The notes: generated from the letters alone by a model not told the origin. 12,614 nucleotides of DNA from Thermohalobaculum sp039026295 (GCA_039026295.1 JBCCMP010000110.1:1-12614); one strand, 5' to 3'; positions 1 through 7,369 are shown, numbered from the stretch's first letter. A program made the numbers and translations.

Positions 1-722
1 CAGAACGCGTCCCAGTGTTCGGGCTGGATCGCGTCGCCGGTGAGCCAGTGGATCTCTATCCCGTTCGCGACCGCCTTTTCCCGCTCTTTTCGCAGGTTCT
101 TGCGCTTTCGCGATGACAGCGCCTCCAGAAATCCCTGCCAGTCGCCGTAGCCGTGGTCGATCCAGTGGAACTGCTGATCCGTGCGCTGCAACAGACCGAC
201 CTCGCCGCCGAACTCCCATTCTTCAGGTGTGCAGAAGTTGAAGTGCACCGACGAGATTTCATTGTTTTCGGCGATCTGCATCGCGCCCTGGATCAGGGCG
301 GACCGCCCTGTGTTCAAATCAACCGGTCCGTCCGGGCGAACCAGCAGGCGCGGCCCGGTGGCGGGCGTGAAGGGGACGGCCGAGAGGAGTTTGGGGTAGT
401 ACCGGCCGCCCGCACGCTCGAAGGCGTGCGCCCACGAGTGGTCAAAGATATATTCGCCCTGGCTGTGGGATTTGACGTAAAACGGCGCCACCGCAGAGAT
501 GGTTCCGCCGACCGAGGCGACCAGATGCTGCGGCACCCACCCGGCCCGCGCTGTGGCCGATCCGCTCTCCTCCAGCGCCAGCAGAAAGGCATGGCGGAGA
601 AAGGGATAGTAGGGCCGCCCGCCATCCGCGACCTCTGGGATTGCACAGGCGTTCCAGTCGTCAGCAGAGATGTCCGTGAGGCCGGAAATTGCCCGGATCT
701 CGACCGTGGCGCTGCCATCCAT
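1..722 (-). CDS. GNAT/FemAB-like N-acetyltransferase (DUF482 family), 3' end cut by window edge
   Basis: The reading frame stays open from an ATG at 722 to the left edge, giving 240 codons of a protein that is normally about 380-400 residues; the C-terminal part lies outside. The translation carries family hallmarks of the FemAB-like/DUF482 proteins (Pfam PF04339): a FLRHAFLLALEESGSA segment (about 41-56), GWVPQHL (61-67), GEYIFDHSWA followed by FERAGGRYYPKL (89-112), AVPFTPATGPRLL (115-127) and the start of a second acetyltransferase-like half with SSRKRKNLRKERE (203-215). These proteins have a GNAT fold, related to enzymes that add aminoacyl groups to peptidoglycan precursors; the true substrate is not established. 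The start is supported by AGGAG 7-8 bases upstream. The gene follows the HlyD gene by 86 bp on the same strand and may be co-transcribed with it. A hairpin (732-750) overlaps the ribosome binding site. Family assignment is confident, function is not. Confidence 0.88.
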   Translation of the reverse strand, partial: MDGSATVEIRAISGLTDISADDWNACAIPEVADGGRPYYPFLRHAFLLALEESGSATARAGWVPQHLVASVGGTISAVAPFYVKSHSQGEYIFDHSWAHAFERAGGRYYPKLLSAVPFTPATGPRLLVRPDGPVDLNTGRSALIQGAMQIAENNEISSVHFNFCTPEEWEFGGEVGLLQRTDQQFHWIDHGYGDWQGFLEALSSRKRKNLRKEREKAVANGIEIHWLTGDAIQPEHWDAF

Positions 723-731
723 GTGCGGTCT

Positions 732-750
732 CCTGAGGGGTTGCCTCAGG
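732..750 (-). promoter_or_regulatory. Leader hairpin overlapping the ribosome binding site of the FemAB-like gene
   Basis: A perfect 7-bp inverted repeat, CCTGAGG and CCTCAGG with a 5-base spacer, sits 10 bases before the ATG at 722. On the minus-strand transcript the 3' arm shares its last AGG with the AGGAG ribosome binding site. Folding would therefore partly hide that site. There is no T-run after the stem, so it does not look like an intrinsic terminator for the hlyD transcript. A DNA-binding site is the other possibility. The repeat is seen directly; any role is inferred. Confidence 0.45.
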
Positions 751-808
751 ATGTGGCGCAGCAACTGTTCGGGTCAACAAGCAATGGCGCACACGCCGCA
801 GCGAGGAA

Positions 809-2146
809 CTATTCTTCTTTCCAGGCCCGATTGAAATAGTCCGTGACAGGCTTCATCAGATAGGCAATCGGCGTTCGGTCGCCCGTCTGCACGTAAACCT
901 CGACGGGCATCCCGGCGATAAGTTCCTGGCCTTCCAGTTTTTCCAGCTCTCCGGCGCGGATCTTCACCTCGATCCGATAGTAGCTCATGCCCGTCTGCTC
1001 GTCGGTGACAACGTCGGGCGCGACCTTTGCGATCTCCCCGAAGATTTCGGGTGTGGTACGTGCGTTAAGCGACGAAAACCGCAGGACAGCTTCCTGCCCC
1101 ACATACATCAGATCGATATCGGTCGGCTCGACCCGGGCGTCGATCACCAGCGCCGCGTCAGACGGAATGACGTACATGATCGGTTCGGCCGGGCGGATGA
1201 CAGCGCCGAGGGCGTGGACGGTGCTGTCAATTATCGTGCCGGCGCGCGGCGCGCGGATTTCCAGCCGTGACAGGCGCTGTACCAGTGCCAGGCGCCGCTC
1301 GAACAGTTCAAACTCCCGGAAGCCAAGTTCGCGGGATTCCGCGTTCGCCTCCTCGATCATGGTCGTGTCCATCTGGCTCTGCTGGATCGCGATCTCGGAG
1401 ATTCGGCCTTTCAGTTCCGCCGACTGTGCCAGCAGACGCCCATATTCGCCTTGAAGATTCGCCTCTTCACGCTGCAGGGCAAGCTGGCGGGACTTTGGCG
1501 CAAGGCCTTTTCGCACCAGTTCCGTTACATCCGCGAGTTCAAGTACGATCAGGTTGGCCTGCGAGTTCACCGATGCAAGCTGCGCGTCGGTCCCCGTGAT
1601 TTGGTCCTGAAGCTGGAGCTTCCGCTCGCCCAGAATGTCGTATTCCGCCTTGCGGCTGGCTTTCTGTGCAGCGAACAGAGAGTTCTGTCCCTGCATGAGC
1701 GAGGCGATGTCATCATCCTCTGCCGCGCGTTCTAGCAATTCCTGATCGAAGCTGATCTCGCCGCGGCCCGCGATCGTCGCCTCCAGCCGTCCGCGCCGGG
1801 CCATGATCTCGTAAAGCTGGCTTTCCAGGGCGTTGAGTTCCGATTGCAGCTGCGTTGCCTCCAGCCGGATCACAACCGCGCCCGCTTCGATTACGCCGCC
1901 GTCCCGGGCGAGGATTTCCTCGACCACGCCGCCATCGGGGTGCTGGACGACCTGACGGTTCGACTCGACCCGGAGTTGCCCCATCGCGATGACCGCACCG
2001 GCCAGCGATGCCGTCGCCGCCCAGCCGCCGAACCCTCCGCCCAGGACCAGCACGCAGATCATGCCAAAGCGGATGAAGCCGCGGCCTGTCCAGCCGTCGT
2101 CTTTTTTTGCAGCGCCGTCAGGGCCTGCGATCATGGGTGCGTTCAT
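809..2146 (-). CDS. HlyD-family type I secretion periplasmic adaptor subunit (PrtE/AprE type)
   Basis: This 445-residue protein is the membrane-fusion (adaptor) component that links an inner-membrane ABC exporter to a TolC-like outer-membrane channel. It has a short cytoplasmic N-terminus, one membrane helix (about 25-48), a first lipoyl/barrel-sandwich half (about 60-97, with RQVVQHPDGGVVEEI), a long alpha-helical hairpin (about 98-295), the returning half (RLEIRAPRAGTI, 294-305) and a beta-barrel region. The C-terminus GMPVEVYVQTGDRTP then YLMKPVTDYFNRAWKEE is characteristic of the PrtE/AprE/HlyD group. Length matches the family (about 430-480). Its ATG overlaps the TGA of the upstream ATPase gene as ATGA, which indicates translational coupling and a shared operon. 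No cargo gene is visible nearby, so the exported substrate is unknown. The family call is secure. Confidence 0.96.
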   Translation of the reverse strand: MNAPMIAGPDGAAKKDDGWTGRGFIRFGMICVLVLGGGFGGWAATASLAGAVIAMGQLRVESNRQVVQHPDGGVVEEILARDGGVIEAGAVVIRLEATQLQSELNALESQLYEIMARRGRLEATIAGRGEISFDQELLERAAEDDDIASLMQGQNSLFAAQKASRKAEYDILGERKLQLQDQITGTDAQLASVNSQANLIVLELADVTELVRKGLAPKSRQLALQREEANLQGEYGRLLAQSAELKGRISEIAIQQSQMDTTMIEEANAESRELGFREFELFERRLALVQRLSRLEIRAPRAGTIIDSTVHALGAVIRPAEPIMYVIPSDAALVIDARVEPTDIDLMYVGQEAVLRFSSLNARTTPEIFGEIAKVAPDVVTDEQTGMSYYRIEVKIRAGELEKLEGQELIAGMPVEVYVQTGDRTPIAYLMKPVTDYFNRAWKEE

Positions 2147-3957
2147 GCCGAGTTATCCTTGGACAATGCGACGGAGGATTGAGGGGCGAGGCCGCCGCCA
2201 GCAACGGCGGGCTGCGGCACGTCCTGCCCCGCGACCTGCGCCTGTTTTGCGGCCAGCTGCGGGTAGTTGCGGGTGCGCTTCTTCAGCACTTCGTCGCGGG
2301 GACCAAAGTCGACCTGAACGCCCTTGTCGATCATCAGCAGGACGTCGCAGGCGGCAATCGCGCTGGGGCGGTGCGCCATGATGATGACCGACCGACCCCG
2401 GCTTTTGGCGTCGCGAATGGCATCGACCAGCGCCTGTTCGCCGGGCGCATCCAGATTGGCGTTCGGCTCGTCCAGGATCAGAACAGGCGGATCACCATAG
2501 AGCGCCCTGGCGAGCGCGACACGCTGCCTTTGACCGCCCGACAAGCGTTGTCCGCCTGCGCCGATGTCGGTGTCATAACCCTGCGGCAGGCTGAGCAGCA
2601 GTTCATGGGCACCGGCACGCTGGGCTGCCAGAACGATCTGCTTCGGGTCCGGGTTGGGGTCGAGCCGGGCGATGTTGTCTGCGACGGTACCCGACAGCAG
2701 TCCGATTTCCTGCGGCAGATAACCGATGTGACCGCCGAGAGCATCCGTTGGCCATTGGTCCAGTGCTGCGCCGTCCAGGCGTACTTTGCCCGCGGCCGGT
2801 GGCCAGATCCCGGTCAGCACCTTGGCCAAGGTCGTCTTGCCCGCGCCGGAGGGGCCGATGACACCCAGAGCCTGCCCGGGCTCTACCGAAAAAGTCAGGC
2901 CGCGCAGTGCCGGCACCTGTTCGCCGGGTGCAACAACCGTGATCTGTTTTGCATCGATATGGCCCTTGGGGGCGGGCAGTTCGGTCTTCGGCTGCTCGAC
3001 CGGCGTCTTCTCCAACAACTCGGACAGGGAGGACCAGCCGCGCGTGGCGCGCTGGAAAAGTGACCACTGACCGATTGCCTGTTCGATCGGGGCAAGGGCC
3101 CGCCCCAGCAGGATCGAGCCCGCGATCATCATGCCGGGAGAGATTTCCTGTTGCAGCACCAGCCAGGCACCGGCGGCCAGCATGAAGCTTTGCAGGTAGA
3201 ACCGCATCGCCTTGGAGGCCGACGAATAGCTCGCAGTCCGGTCAGAGGCGAGGATCTGACTGTCGAGCGCCTTGCCGCGCAGCCCGCTCCACCTGCTCAT
3301 GCCGCGTTCGCGCATGCCCAGCCCCTGGACCGCTTCTGCATTCTGGCGGAGTGCCTCGCCAAGATTGTCAGCCTGTGCCGCGGCAATCTGGCTTTCGTTG
3401 TTCGGCTCTTTCGAGCGCCATTGGTTCACCAGCGTCAGCGCGATCAGGATAAGGCCGGATGCGATGGCGATGAAGCCGAGGACGGGGTGGAAGATGAAAA
3501 TCGCCCCCAGAAAGATCGGCGTCCATGGGATATCGAACAGCGCGAACGGCGCCGGCCCTGACAACAGCTGACGAACGGAATCGAGGTCGCGTGCCGCCGT
3601 GTTGGGTTTGGCCCGGTCTGCCGGGGCGACCGATCGGCGCAGCACGGCCTCGAATATGCGCAGATCGAGCAGGTTTTGAAACCGCGCCCCGGCCCGGGCC
3701 AGAACGCGCCCACGCGCGTATTCCAGCAAGCCATACATTATGAAGAGACCCGTCACGAGCAGAAGCAGCGCAACCAGCGTTTCTTCCGACCGGCTGGACA
3801 GGACCCTGTCATAGGTCTGCAGCATGAACAGCGGGCCTGTCAGCATCAGCAGATTGACGAAAATACTGAACACCGCGACCGACCTGAAGTGCGATCGGCA
3901 TTCCCGCATGCCGGAACGCAGCTCTTTCAGGCCCTGAGCGTTTTTAGTGTCTGACAC
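2143..3957 (-). CDS. Type I secretion system permease/ATPase (PrtD family ABC transporter)
   Basis: This 604-residue half-transporter combines a six-helix exporter membrane domain (about 27-300) with an ABC nucleotide-binding domain. The ATPase motifs are intact: Walker A GPSGAGKT (368-375), Q-loop YLPQE (Q416), signature LSGGQ (472-476), Walker B VLILDE (492-497), D-loop NANLD and H-loop H529 in AHRPS. The N-terminal stretch with GPLFMLQTYDRVL (41-53) is typical of PrtD/AprD exporters. There is no N-terminal C39 peptidase or C39-like domain, so it is not a bacteriocin or LapB/HlyB-type protein. Known relatives export proteases, lipases or RTX proteins in one step with HlyD and TolC partners. 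Translation begins at a GTG (3955-3957), with AGGA about 9 bases upstream. It is the first gene of the leftward operon and overlaps hlyD by 4 bp. A polar, low-complexity tail follows the ATPase domain (about 572-604). Confidence 0.96.
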   Translation of the reverse strand: MSDTKNAQGLKELRSGMRECRSHFRSVAVFSIFVNLLMLTGPLFMLQTYDRVLSSRSEETLVALLLLVTGLFIMYGLLEYARGRVLARAGARFQNLLDLRIFEAVLRRSVAPADRAKPNTAARDLDSVRQLLSGPAPFALFDIPWTPIFLGAIFIFHPVLGFIAIASGLILIALTLVNQWRSKEPNNESQIAAAQADNLGEALRQNAEAVQGLGMRERGMSRWSGLRGKALDSQILASDRTASYSSASKAMRFYLQSFMLAAGAWLVLQQEISPGMMIAGSILLGRALAPIEQAIGQWSLFQRATRGWSSLSELLEKTPVEQPKTELPAPKGHIDAKQITVVAPGEQVPALRGLTFSVEPGQALGVIGPSGAGKTTLAKVLTGIWPPAAGKVRLDGAALDQWPTDALGGHIGYLPQEIGLLSGTVADNIARLDPNPDPKQIVLAAQRAGAHELLLSLPQGYDTDIGAGGQRLSGGQRQRVALARALYGDPPVLILDEPNANLDAPGEQALVDAIRDAKSRGRSVIIMAHRPSAIAACDVLLMIDKGVQVDFGPRDEVLKKRTRNYPQLAAKQAQVAGQDVPQPAVAGGGLAPQSSVALSKDNSA

Positions 3958-4050
3958 GAAGAAGTCCTGTTCCAGGGAAAACCCGGGGATGTTTGGGCCA
4001 AAGACTTAACATGAAATGAGCGATTTACGATCACGTTGTTATGTGAAGCC

Positions 4051-4088
4051 GCAATTTGGCAACTCCGAGTCGTTGCTCTGCAAATTGC
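4051..4088. repeat. Nested inverted repeat in the secretion/mla divergent gap
   Basis: An outer perfect 8-bp repeat (GCAATTTG at 4051-4058, CAAATTGC at 4081-4088) encloses an inner perfect 5-bp repeat (GCAAC at 4059-4063, GTTGC at 4072-4076). The left arms are continuous and the right arms are separated by the 4-base bulge TCTG; the loop is 8 bases. This gives 13 paired bases in 38. No T-run follows, so a terminator is unlikely. It could be an operator for a dimeric regulator of either divergent operon, or a structured 5' leader of mlaA, whose start is about 130 bp downstream. Confidence 0.5.
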
Positions 4089-4179
4089 ACGGTTGCATCT
4101 GTGATGTGGACGCCACTGTTGATGTCGGGATGGCGCGGTTTGAACTCTGGCCATAAAAATGGTCTTGAAAGACGGGCGG

Positions 4180-4199
4180 CTCCCTGTGAACTTCGGGAG
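4180..4199 (+). promoter_or_regulatory. Short leader hairpin upstream of mlaA
   Basis: CTCCC (4180-4184) and GGGAG (4195-4199) form a perfect 5-bp stem with a 10-base loop, ending six bases before the GGAG of the mlaA ribosome binding site (GAAGGAGA, 4203-4210). It is short enough to be accidental; it is recorded because it lies directly beside the ribosome binding site. Confidence 0.2.
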
Positions 4200-4221
4200 A
4201 GCGAAGGAGAAGGCAGTTCTG

Positions 4222-4956
4222 ATGAAACGCATCCGATCTTTGATCTTTGCGGCGTTACCCGCCGTGCTGCTGTCTGCGTGTGGCGGAACATCCAACAGCG
4301 ATGCGCTGGTGTCCGACCCCCTGGAGGGTTTGAACCGCGGAACGCACATCTTCAACAAAACGGTTGACCGTGCGGTCCTGCGGCCGGCCTCGCAGGCTTA
4401 TGGCGTCGTCGCGCCGGACCTCTTCAAGATGATGTTCGGCAATGCTGTCAGTCACCTGAGCCTGCCGGGCGTTTTCGTAAATAACGTGCTTCAGGGCGAT
4501 GCCGATGCCGCGGTCTCGACACTTGGACGCTTTGTCATCAACACGGTTGGTGGCGCGGGCGTCCTTGATCCTGCCACGGAAGGGGGGCTGCCCGCCGAAA
4601 ACACCGACTTCGGGCTTACCCTGGCCACCTGGGGTGTCAACGAGGGGCCTTACATCGAACTGCCGTTTCTGGGGCCCTCTACGGCTCGCGATGCGGTCGG
4701 GCAGGTCGTCGATATCGCTTTTCAGCCGACAACCTACCTGACGGGCGGTACCGAAGTGCAGCTTGTCACGGCGGGCGTGCGTGGACTTGGCATTGTCGAT
4801 CTTCGCGAAAGAAACGCGGCATTAATCGACGATCTGCTCTACAGGTCAGAGGACAGCTACGTCAGTGTCCGCGCGAGCTATGTGCAGAATCGCAGACGGC
4901 TCGCATCCGGGGGAGAGACGGATGTGGACGCGTTGCCGGATCTTTTTTCGGAGTGA
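4222..4956 (+). CDS. mlaA: MlaA (VacJ) family outer-membrane lipoprotein, phospholipid transport
   Basis: The 244-residue product begins MKRIRSLIFAALPAVLLSAC, a lipoprotein signal with lipobox LSAC, so Cys20 would be lipidated and the protein anchored in the outer membrane. MlaA removes misplaced phospholipids from the outer leaflet and passes them to periplasmic MlaC. Conserved MlaA segments are visible: DPLEGLNRGTHIFNKTVDR near residue 32, LGRFVINTVGGAGVLDPA, then NTDFGLTLATWGVNEGPYIE with LPFLGPSTARDAVG, and a C-terminal LIDDLLYRSEDSYVSVRASY. The ATG at 4222 is chosen over an in-frame ATG at 4159 because it gives an intact signal peptide of normal length and has GAAGGAGA upstream. The next gene, mlaC, starts 57 bp downstream on the same strand, matching the common alphaproteobacterial mlaA-mlaC pairing. 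The MlaFEDB pump genes are not in the window. Confidence 0.94.
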   Translation: MKRIRSLIFAALPAVLLSACGGTSNSDALVSDPLEGLNRGTHIFNKTVDRAVLRPASQAYGVVAPDLFKMMFGNAVSHLSLPGVFVNNVLQGDADAAVSTLGRFVINTVGGAGVLDPATEGGLPAENTDFGLTLATWGVNEGPYIELPFLGPSTARDAVGQVVDIAFQPTTYLTGGTEVQLVTAGVRGLGIVDLRERNAALIDDLLYRSEDSYVSVRASYVQNRRRLASGGETDVDALPDLFSE

Positions 4957-5013
4957 CCGACAGGTTCGGCCCACTCGGTCGTTAAAGAGTTACGGATAGC
5001 TACGAGGTCGCAC

Positions 5014-5625
5014 ATGCCAACTTATTCCAATGTGTCGCGGCGGGGAGTTCTGGCTGGCGCCGCTGCAATCGTTGCGGTCGGCAGTGGTGGAATTGCCCAC
5101 GCCATCAGCGAAGATGTCGCGAAGGCGCACATTCAGCAAACGGTCAACGACCTCCTCGCTCTGTTGAGGATGACGGGTGATGCGGGCCAGATGGCGACCA
5201 CGCTGAGGGGGATCATGGAATCCCGGTCCAATCTGCCGCTGCTCGCCAAGTACTGCGCTGGGCGCAACTGGCGGGACATGAATGATGACCAGCGCTCGCG
5301 TTATACCGAGGCATTCACCCACTATATCTCCGTTACCTATGCGCGGCGGTTCGCGGAGTATTCCGGCGAGCCGAAGATCGAGGTCGGAAAGGCCATCGAT
5401 GCTGGCCGCAAGGGGATGCTGGTGCAAAGCCCGCTGACACTGCCGGATGGCCGGATCATCATGGTCGAGTGGTTGGTGAGCGATCGAAGCGGTACCGTGG
5501 AGGTCGTCGATATCGTGCTGGAGGGCGTCTCGCTGGCGGCGACGCAGCGCGAAGAGATCGGCGCAATGTTCGACAGGCGCAACGGCGATGCTGACGCGCT
5601 GATCCAGCACCTGGCTTCGGCCTGA
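5014..5625 (+). CDS. mlaC: MlaC (Ttg2D) family periplasmic phospholipid-binding protein with Tat signal
   Basis: The 203-residue product belongs to the MlaC/Tol_Tol_Ttg2 family, which ferries phospholipid across the periplasm between MlaA and the MlaFEDB inner-membrane complex. Visible family features include the helical N-terminal part, the RNWRDMNDDQRSRYTEAFTHY segment region (about residues 86-106; typical W..M...QR..Y..AF pattern) and the sheet with VQSPLTLPDGRIIMVEWLV. The N-terminus has a twin-arginine motif, SRRGVL (8-13), a hydrophobic stretch and an AHA cleavage site (about 28-30), pointing to Tat rather than Sec export. The ATG is preceded by GAGG about 8 bases upstream. It ends only 5 bp before the stop codon of the convergent AtuA-like gene, with no terminator hairpin between them. 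Confidence 0.92.
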   Translation: MPTYSNVSRRGVLAGAAAIVAVGSGGIAHAISEDVAKAHIQQTVNDLLALLRMTGDAGQMATTLRGIMESRSNLPLLAKYCAGRNWRDMNDDQRSRYTEAFTHYISVTYARRFAEYSGEPKIEVGKAIDAGRKGMLVQSPLTLPDGRIIMVEWLVSDRSGTVEVVDIVLEGVSLAATQREEIGAMFDRRNGDADALIQHLASA

Positions 5626-5630
5626 TCCGG

Positions 5631-6002
5631 CTACGGCTCGTTCAGATAGGGTGATCCCTCGGGAACCGCGTCCCGGGGGACATCGACCATAAACTCCCCC
5701 AAAAGCAGAAAAGACAGCGTCTTTCCGTGCCGGTCGAGGCCGAGCGTGGCGTTCACGCCGCCCTGCAGGGCGTTCTCGATCACGAAATTCAGCGCATGGA
5801 GGTTGGGCAGTTCATAACGCCGACACGTCGTCGCGCCGAGATGTTCGAATACCGCCAGGACCCTTTCCGCCGTGACCTGTTCCAGCAGATACGGCCAGGC
5901 TTCCGGCCGGTAGGCGATCACCGAGACATTGGAGGTGTCGCCCTTGTCCCCGGCGCGGCCATGGGCGATCGCGTGGAGGGGAAGGTGCAGCACATCGCTC
6001 AT
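5631..6002 (-). CDS. AtuA-like ferredoxin-fold protein (separate C-terminal AtuA partner)
   Basis: This 123-residue protein matches the C-terminal domain of AtuA-type proteins. Its hallmarks are HAIAHGRAGDKGDTSNVSVIA (about 10-30), RYELPNLHALNFVIENAL (about 62-79) and GGVNATLGLDRHGK (about 81-94). In Pseudomonas AtuA (acyclic terpene utilisation) this domain is fused behind the DUF1446 domain; here it is its own gene. Its ATG overlaps the TGA of the upstream AtuA gene as ATGA, so the two products are probably made in equal amounts and work as one complex. The biochemical reaction of this family has not been settled to my knowledge. It is the last gene of the leftward catabolic run and converges with mlaC 5 bp away. 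Confidence 0.9.
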   Translation of the reverse strand: MSDVLHLPLHAIAHGRAGDKGDTSNVSVIAYRPEAWPYLLEQVTAERVLAVFEHLGATTCRRYELPNLHALNFVIENALQGGVNATLGLDRHGKTLSFLLLGEFMVDVPRDAVPEGSPYLNEP

Positions 6003-7369
6003 TGGTGAACCTCGATCCGGACATGCGGCTCGACCCGCTCTCGCGGGATCAGGACCGATGCCGTGGCGATCTGCGAGGTGACCGATCCACGATACCCGCC
6101 GCCGCCCGCCGGGCCGGAACAGTAGAGCATCATCAATTCGTCGCAGATCATCTGAGCCTTGTCCTTCGACACGGACTGCGTGGCGGTCCGGACGGTGTAC
6201 TCGCCATCCGTTGGCAGGGCCCGCGCTGATCGTTTCTCGCTGCTGCCACCATCATGGGTCACGCCGGTGCCAAGCGTCTCGACCCGGACCGGTTCGTTCA
6301 AACCGTGGGCAGCGAGACGGTCGCGGACAATCTGCCCGGCCAGATCGGCACGGGCGAGCGCGTTGGGGCCGGAATAGGTCATGAAGGATTCGCCCAGCCA
6401 GCCACCGTCGACCGAGACCGTGGCTTTCAGCGTTGGCGGTCGCGCGTGCCCTTTTGCGCCCGAGATACGCACCCGGTCCGGGCCCGTTTCGGTTGCCTCG
6501 AGCTGTGTGCAATCAAGCGTGACGTCCGGGACAAGATATGCGCCCGGATCGTGCATTTCGTAGAGCAATTGTTCCGTGACGGTCTGGCGGTTCACCAGTC
6601 CCCCGGTTCCGGCGGGCTTGGTGATCGTGAAGGTGCCGTCGTCATGGCATTCGGCAATTGGGAACCCCGCGGACGACAGGCCCGGTACGTCCTTGAAGCC
6701 GGGATCCGCGAAATAGCATCCGGTGACCTGCCCGCCGCATTCCAGCAGGTGGCCAGCGGTGGTGCCCTGGGCCAGCCGGTCGAGGTCGTCTTCCGCCCAG
6801 CCGAATTCGTGGATCAGTGGTCCGAGCGCCAGCGCTGAGTCAGTTGTGCGTCCAACCAGCACGACATCCGCGCCGGTGGCGACGGCCTCGGCGACGGGCC
6901 GGGCGCCGAGATACGCGTTCGCTGCGACGATCGGGCGGCCTGCGAAGCCGATGCCTTCCATCGTCTCCATCGCGGCGATTTCAGCGGCGGGTATGTGGGC
7001 GAGCAGATCGTCGCCGGTGACAGTTGCAACACGCAGGCCCGCAATGCCCTGTTCTGCGGCGATTTCCAGCACGCGCTGTGCGGCACCGATCGGATTGGCC
7101 GCGCCCATGTTCGAGACGATGGTGACGCCGCCCGCCTTGGCCGGTGCCAGCGCGGGTTTGATGTAGTGATCGAGATAAGGCGAGTACCCTTTGCCGGGGT
7201 CGGAGCGCCGGACATTCTGGGCAACCGCAAGGGTGCGCTCGGCCAGAACCTCGAACATCAGGTATTTGGGGCCCGCGCGGGTTTTCATGTCCCGCAGGAT
7301 CGGCAGCGACGCATCGAACCGGTCGCCCATGAAACCCGCGCCGCAGCCGATGTGAACGGTTTTGGTCAT
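5999..7369 (-). CDS. Acyclic terpene utilisation AtuA family protein (DUF1446)
   Basis: The 456-residue product has the AtuA N-terminal/DUF1446 (PF07287) pattern: a glycine-rich start HIGCGAGFMGDR (6-17), KYLMFEVLAERTLA (35-48), IVSNMGAANPIGA (84-96), VTGDDLL (117-123), VVLVGRTTDSALALGPLIHEFGW (about 170-192) and a C-terminal YCSGPAGGGGYRGSV. AtuA was named from citronellol/geraniol degradation in Pseudomonas, but members occur widely in catabolic operons and the reaction is uncertain. None of the usual terpene partners (biotin carboxylase, acyl-CoA dehydrogenase, enoyl-CoA hydratase) are in the window; the neighbours are 2-hydroxyacid dehydrogenases and a pyruvate aldolase, which argues for a different substrate. 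The ATG at 7369 has AAAGGA about 7 bases upstream. It overlaps the downstream partner gene by 4 bp and lies 114 bp after the aldolase gene. Confidence 0.92.
   Translation of the reverse strand: MTKTVHIGCGAGFMGDRFDASLPILRDMKTRAGPKYLMFEVLAERTLAVAQNVRRSDPGKGYSPYLDHYIKPALAPAKAGGVTIVSNMGAANPIGAAQRVLEIAAEQGIAGLRVATVTGDDLLAHIPAAEIAAMETMEGIGFAGRPIVAANAYLGARPVAEAVATGADVVLVGRTTDSALALGPLIHEFGWAEDDLDRLAQGTTAGHLLECGGQVTGCYFADPGFKDVPGLSSAGFPIAECHDDGTFTITKPAGTGGLVNRQTVTEQLLYEMHDPGAYLVPDVTLDCTQLEATETGPDRVRISGAKGHARPPTLKATVSVDGGWLGESFMTYSGPNALARADLAGQIVRDRLAAHGLNEPVRVETLGTGVTHDGGSSEKRSARALPTDGEYTVRTATQSVSKDKAQMICDELMMLYCSGPAGGGGYRGSVTSQIATASVLIPRERVEPHVRIEVHQ

Larger units (their letters stand above)
3958..4221. 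other. Divergent intergenic region between the secretion operon and mlaA
   Basis: This 264-bp stretch separates two genes that point away from each other, so it must hold promoters for both. It is visibly more A/T-rich than the flanking genes. I see no pair of -35/-10 boxes good enough to call on either strand. It contains a nested inverted repeat at 4051-4088 and a weaker leader hairpin at 4180-4199, both listed separately. An open frame starting at 4159 runs into mlaA, but the true mlaA start is placed at 4222 because the signal peptide begins there. Confidence 0.6.

Noticed and set aside
732..750. Intrinsic terminator for the hlyD transcript
   Set aside because: The stem is perfect but is not followed by T residues on the minus strand and overlaps the next gene's ribosome binding site.
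153..839. 228-codon plus-strand open frame at the left edge
   Set aside because: The opposite strand encodes an open DUF482/FemAB-like protein with conserved segments and a ribosome binding site; this frame is its shadow.
2107..3063. 318-codon plus-strand open frame
   Set aside because: It lies antisense to the ABC exporter, whose ATPase motifs are complete; no recognisable domain.
4003..4012. TTAACAT-like CtrA half-site near the secretion operon start
   Set aside because: It differs from the full CtrA motif and no second half is found at the right spacing.
4159..4221. Upstream ATG start for mlaA
   Set aside because: It would put 21 polar residues before the lipoprotein signal, and it lacks a well-placed ribosome binding site; the start at 4222 has both signal and site.
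5621..5640. Bidirectional terminator between convergent mlaC and the AtuA-like gene
   Set aside because: Only 5 bp separate the stop codons and I find no stem with a T-run there.
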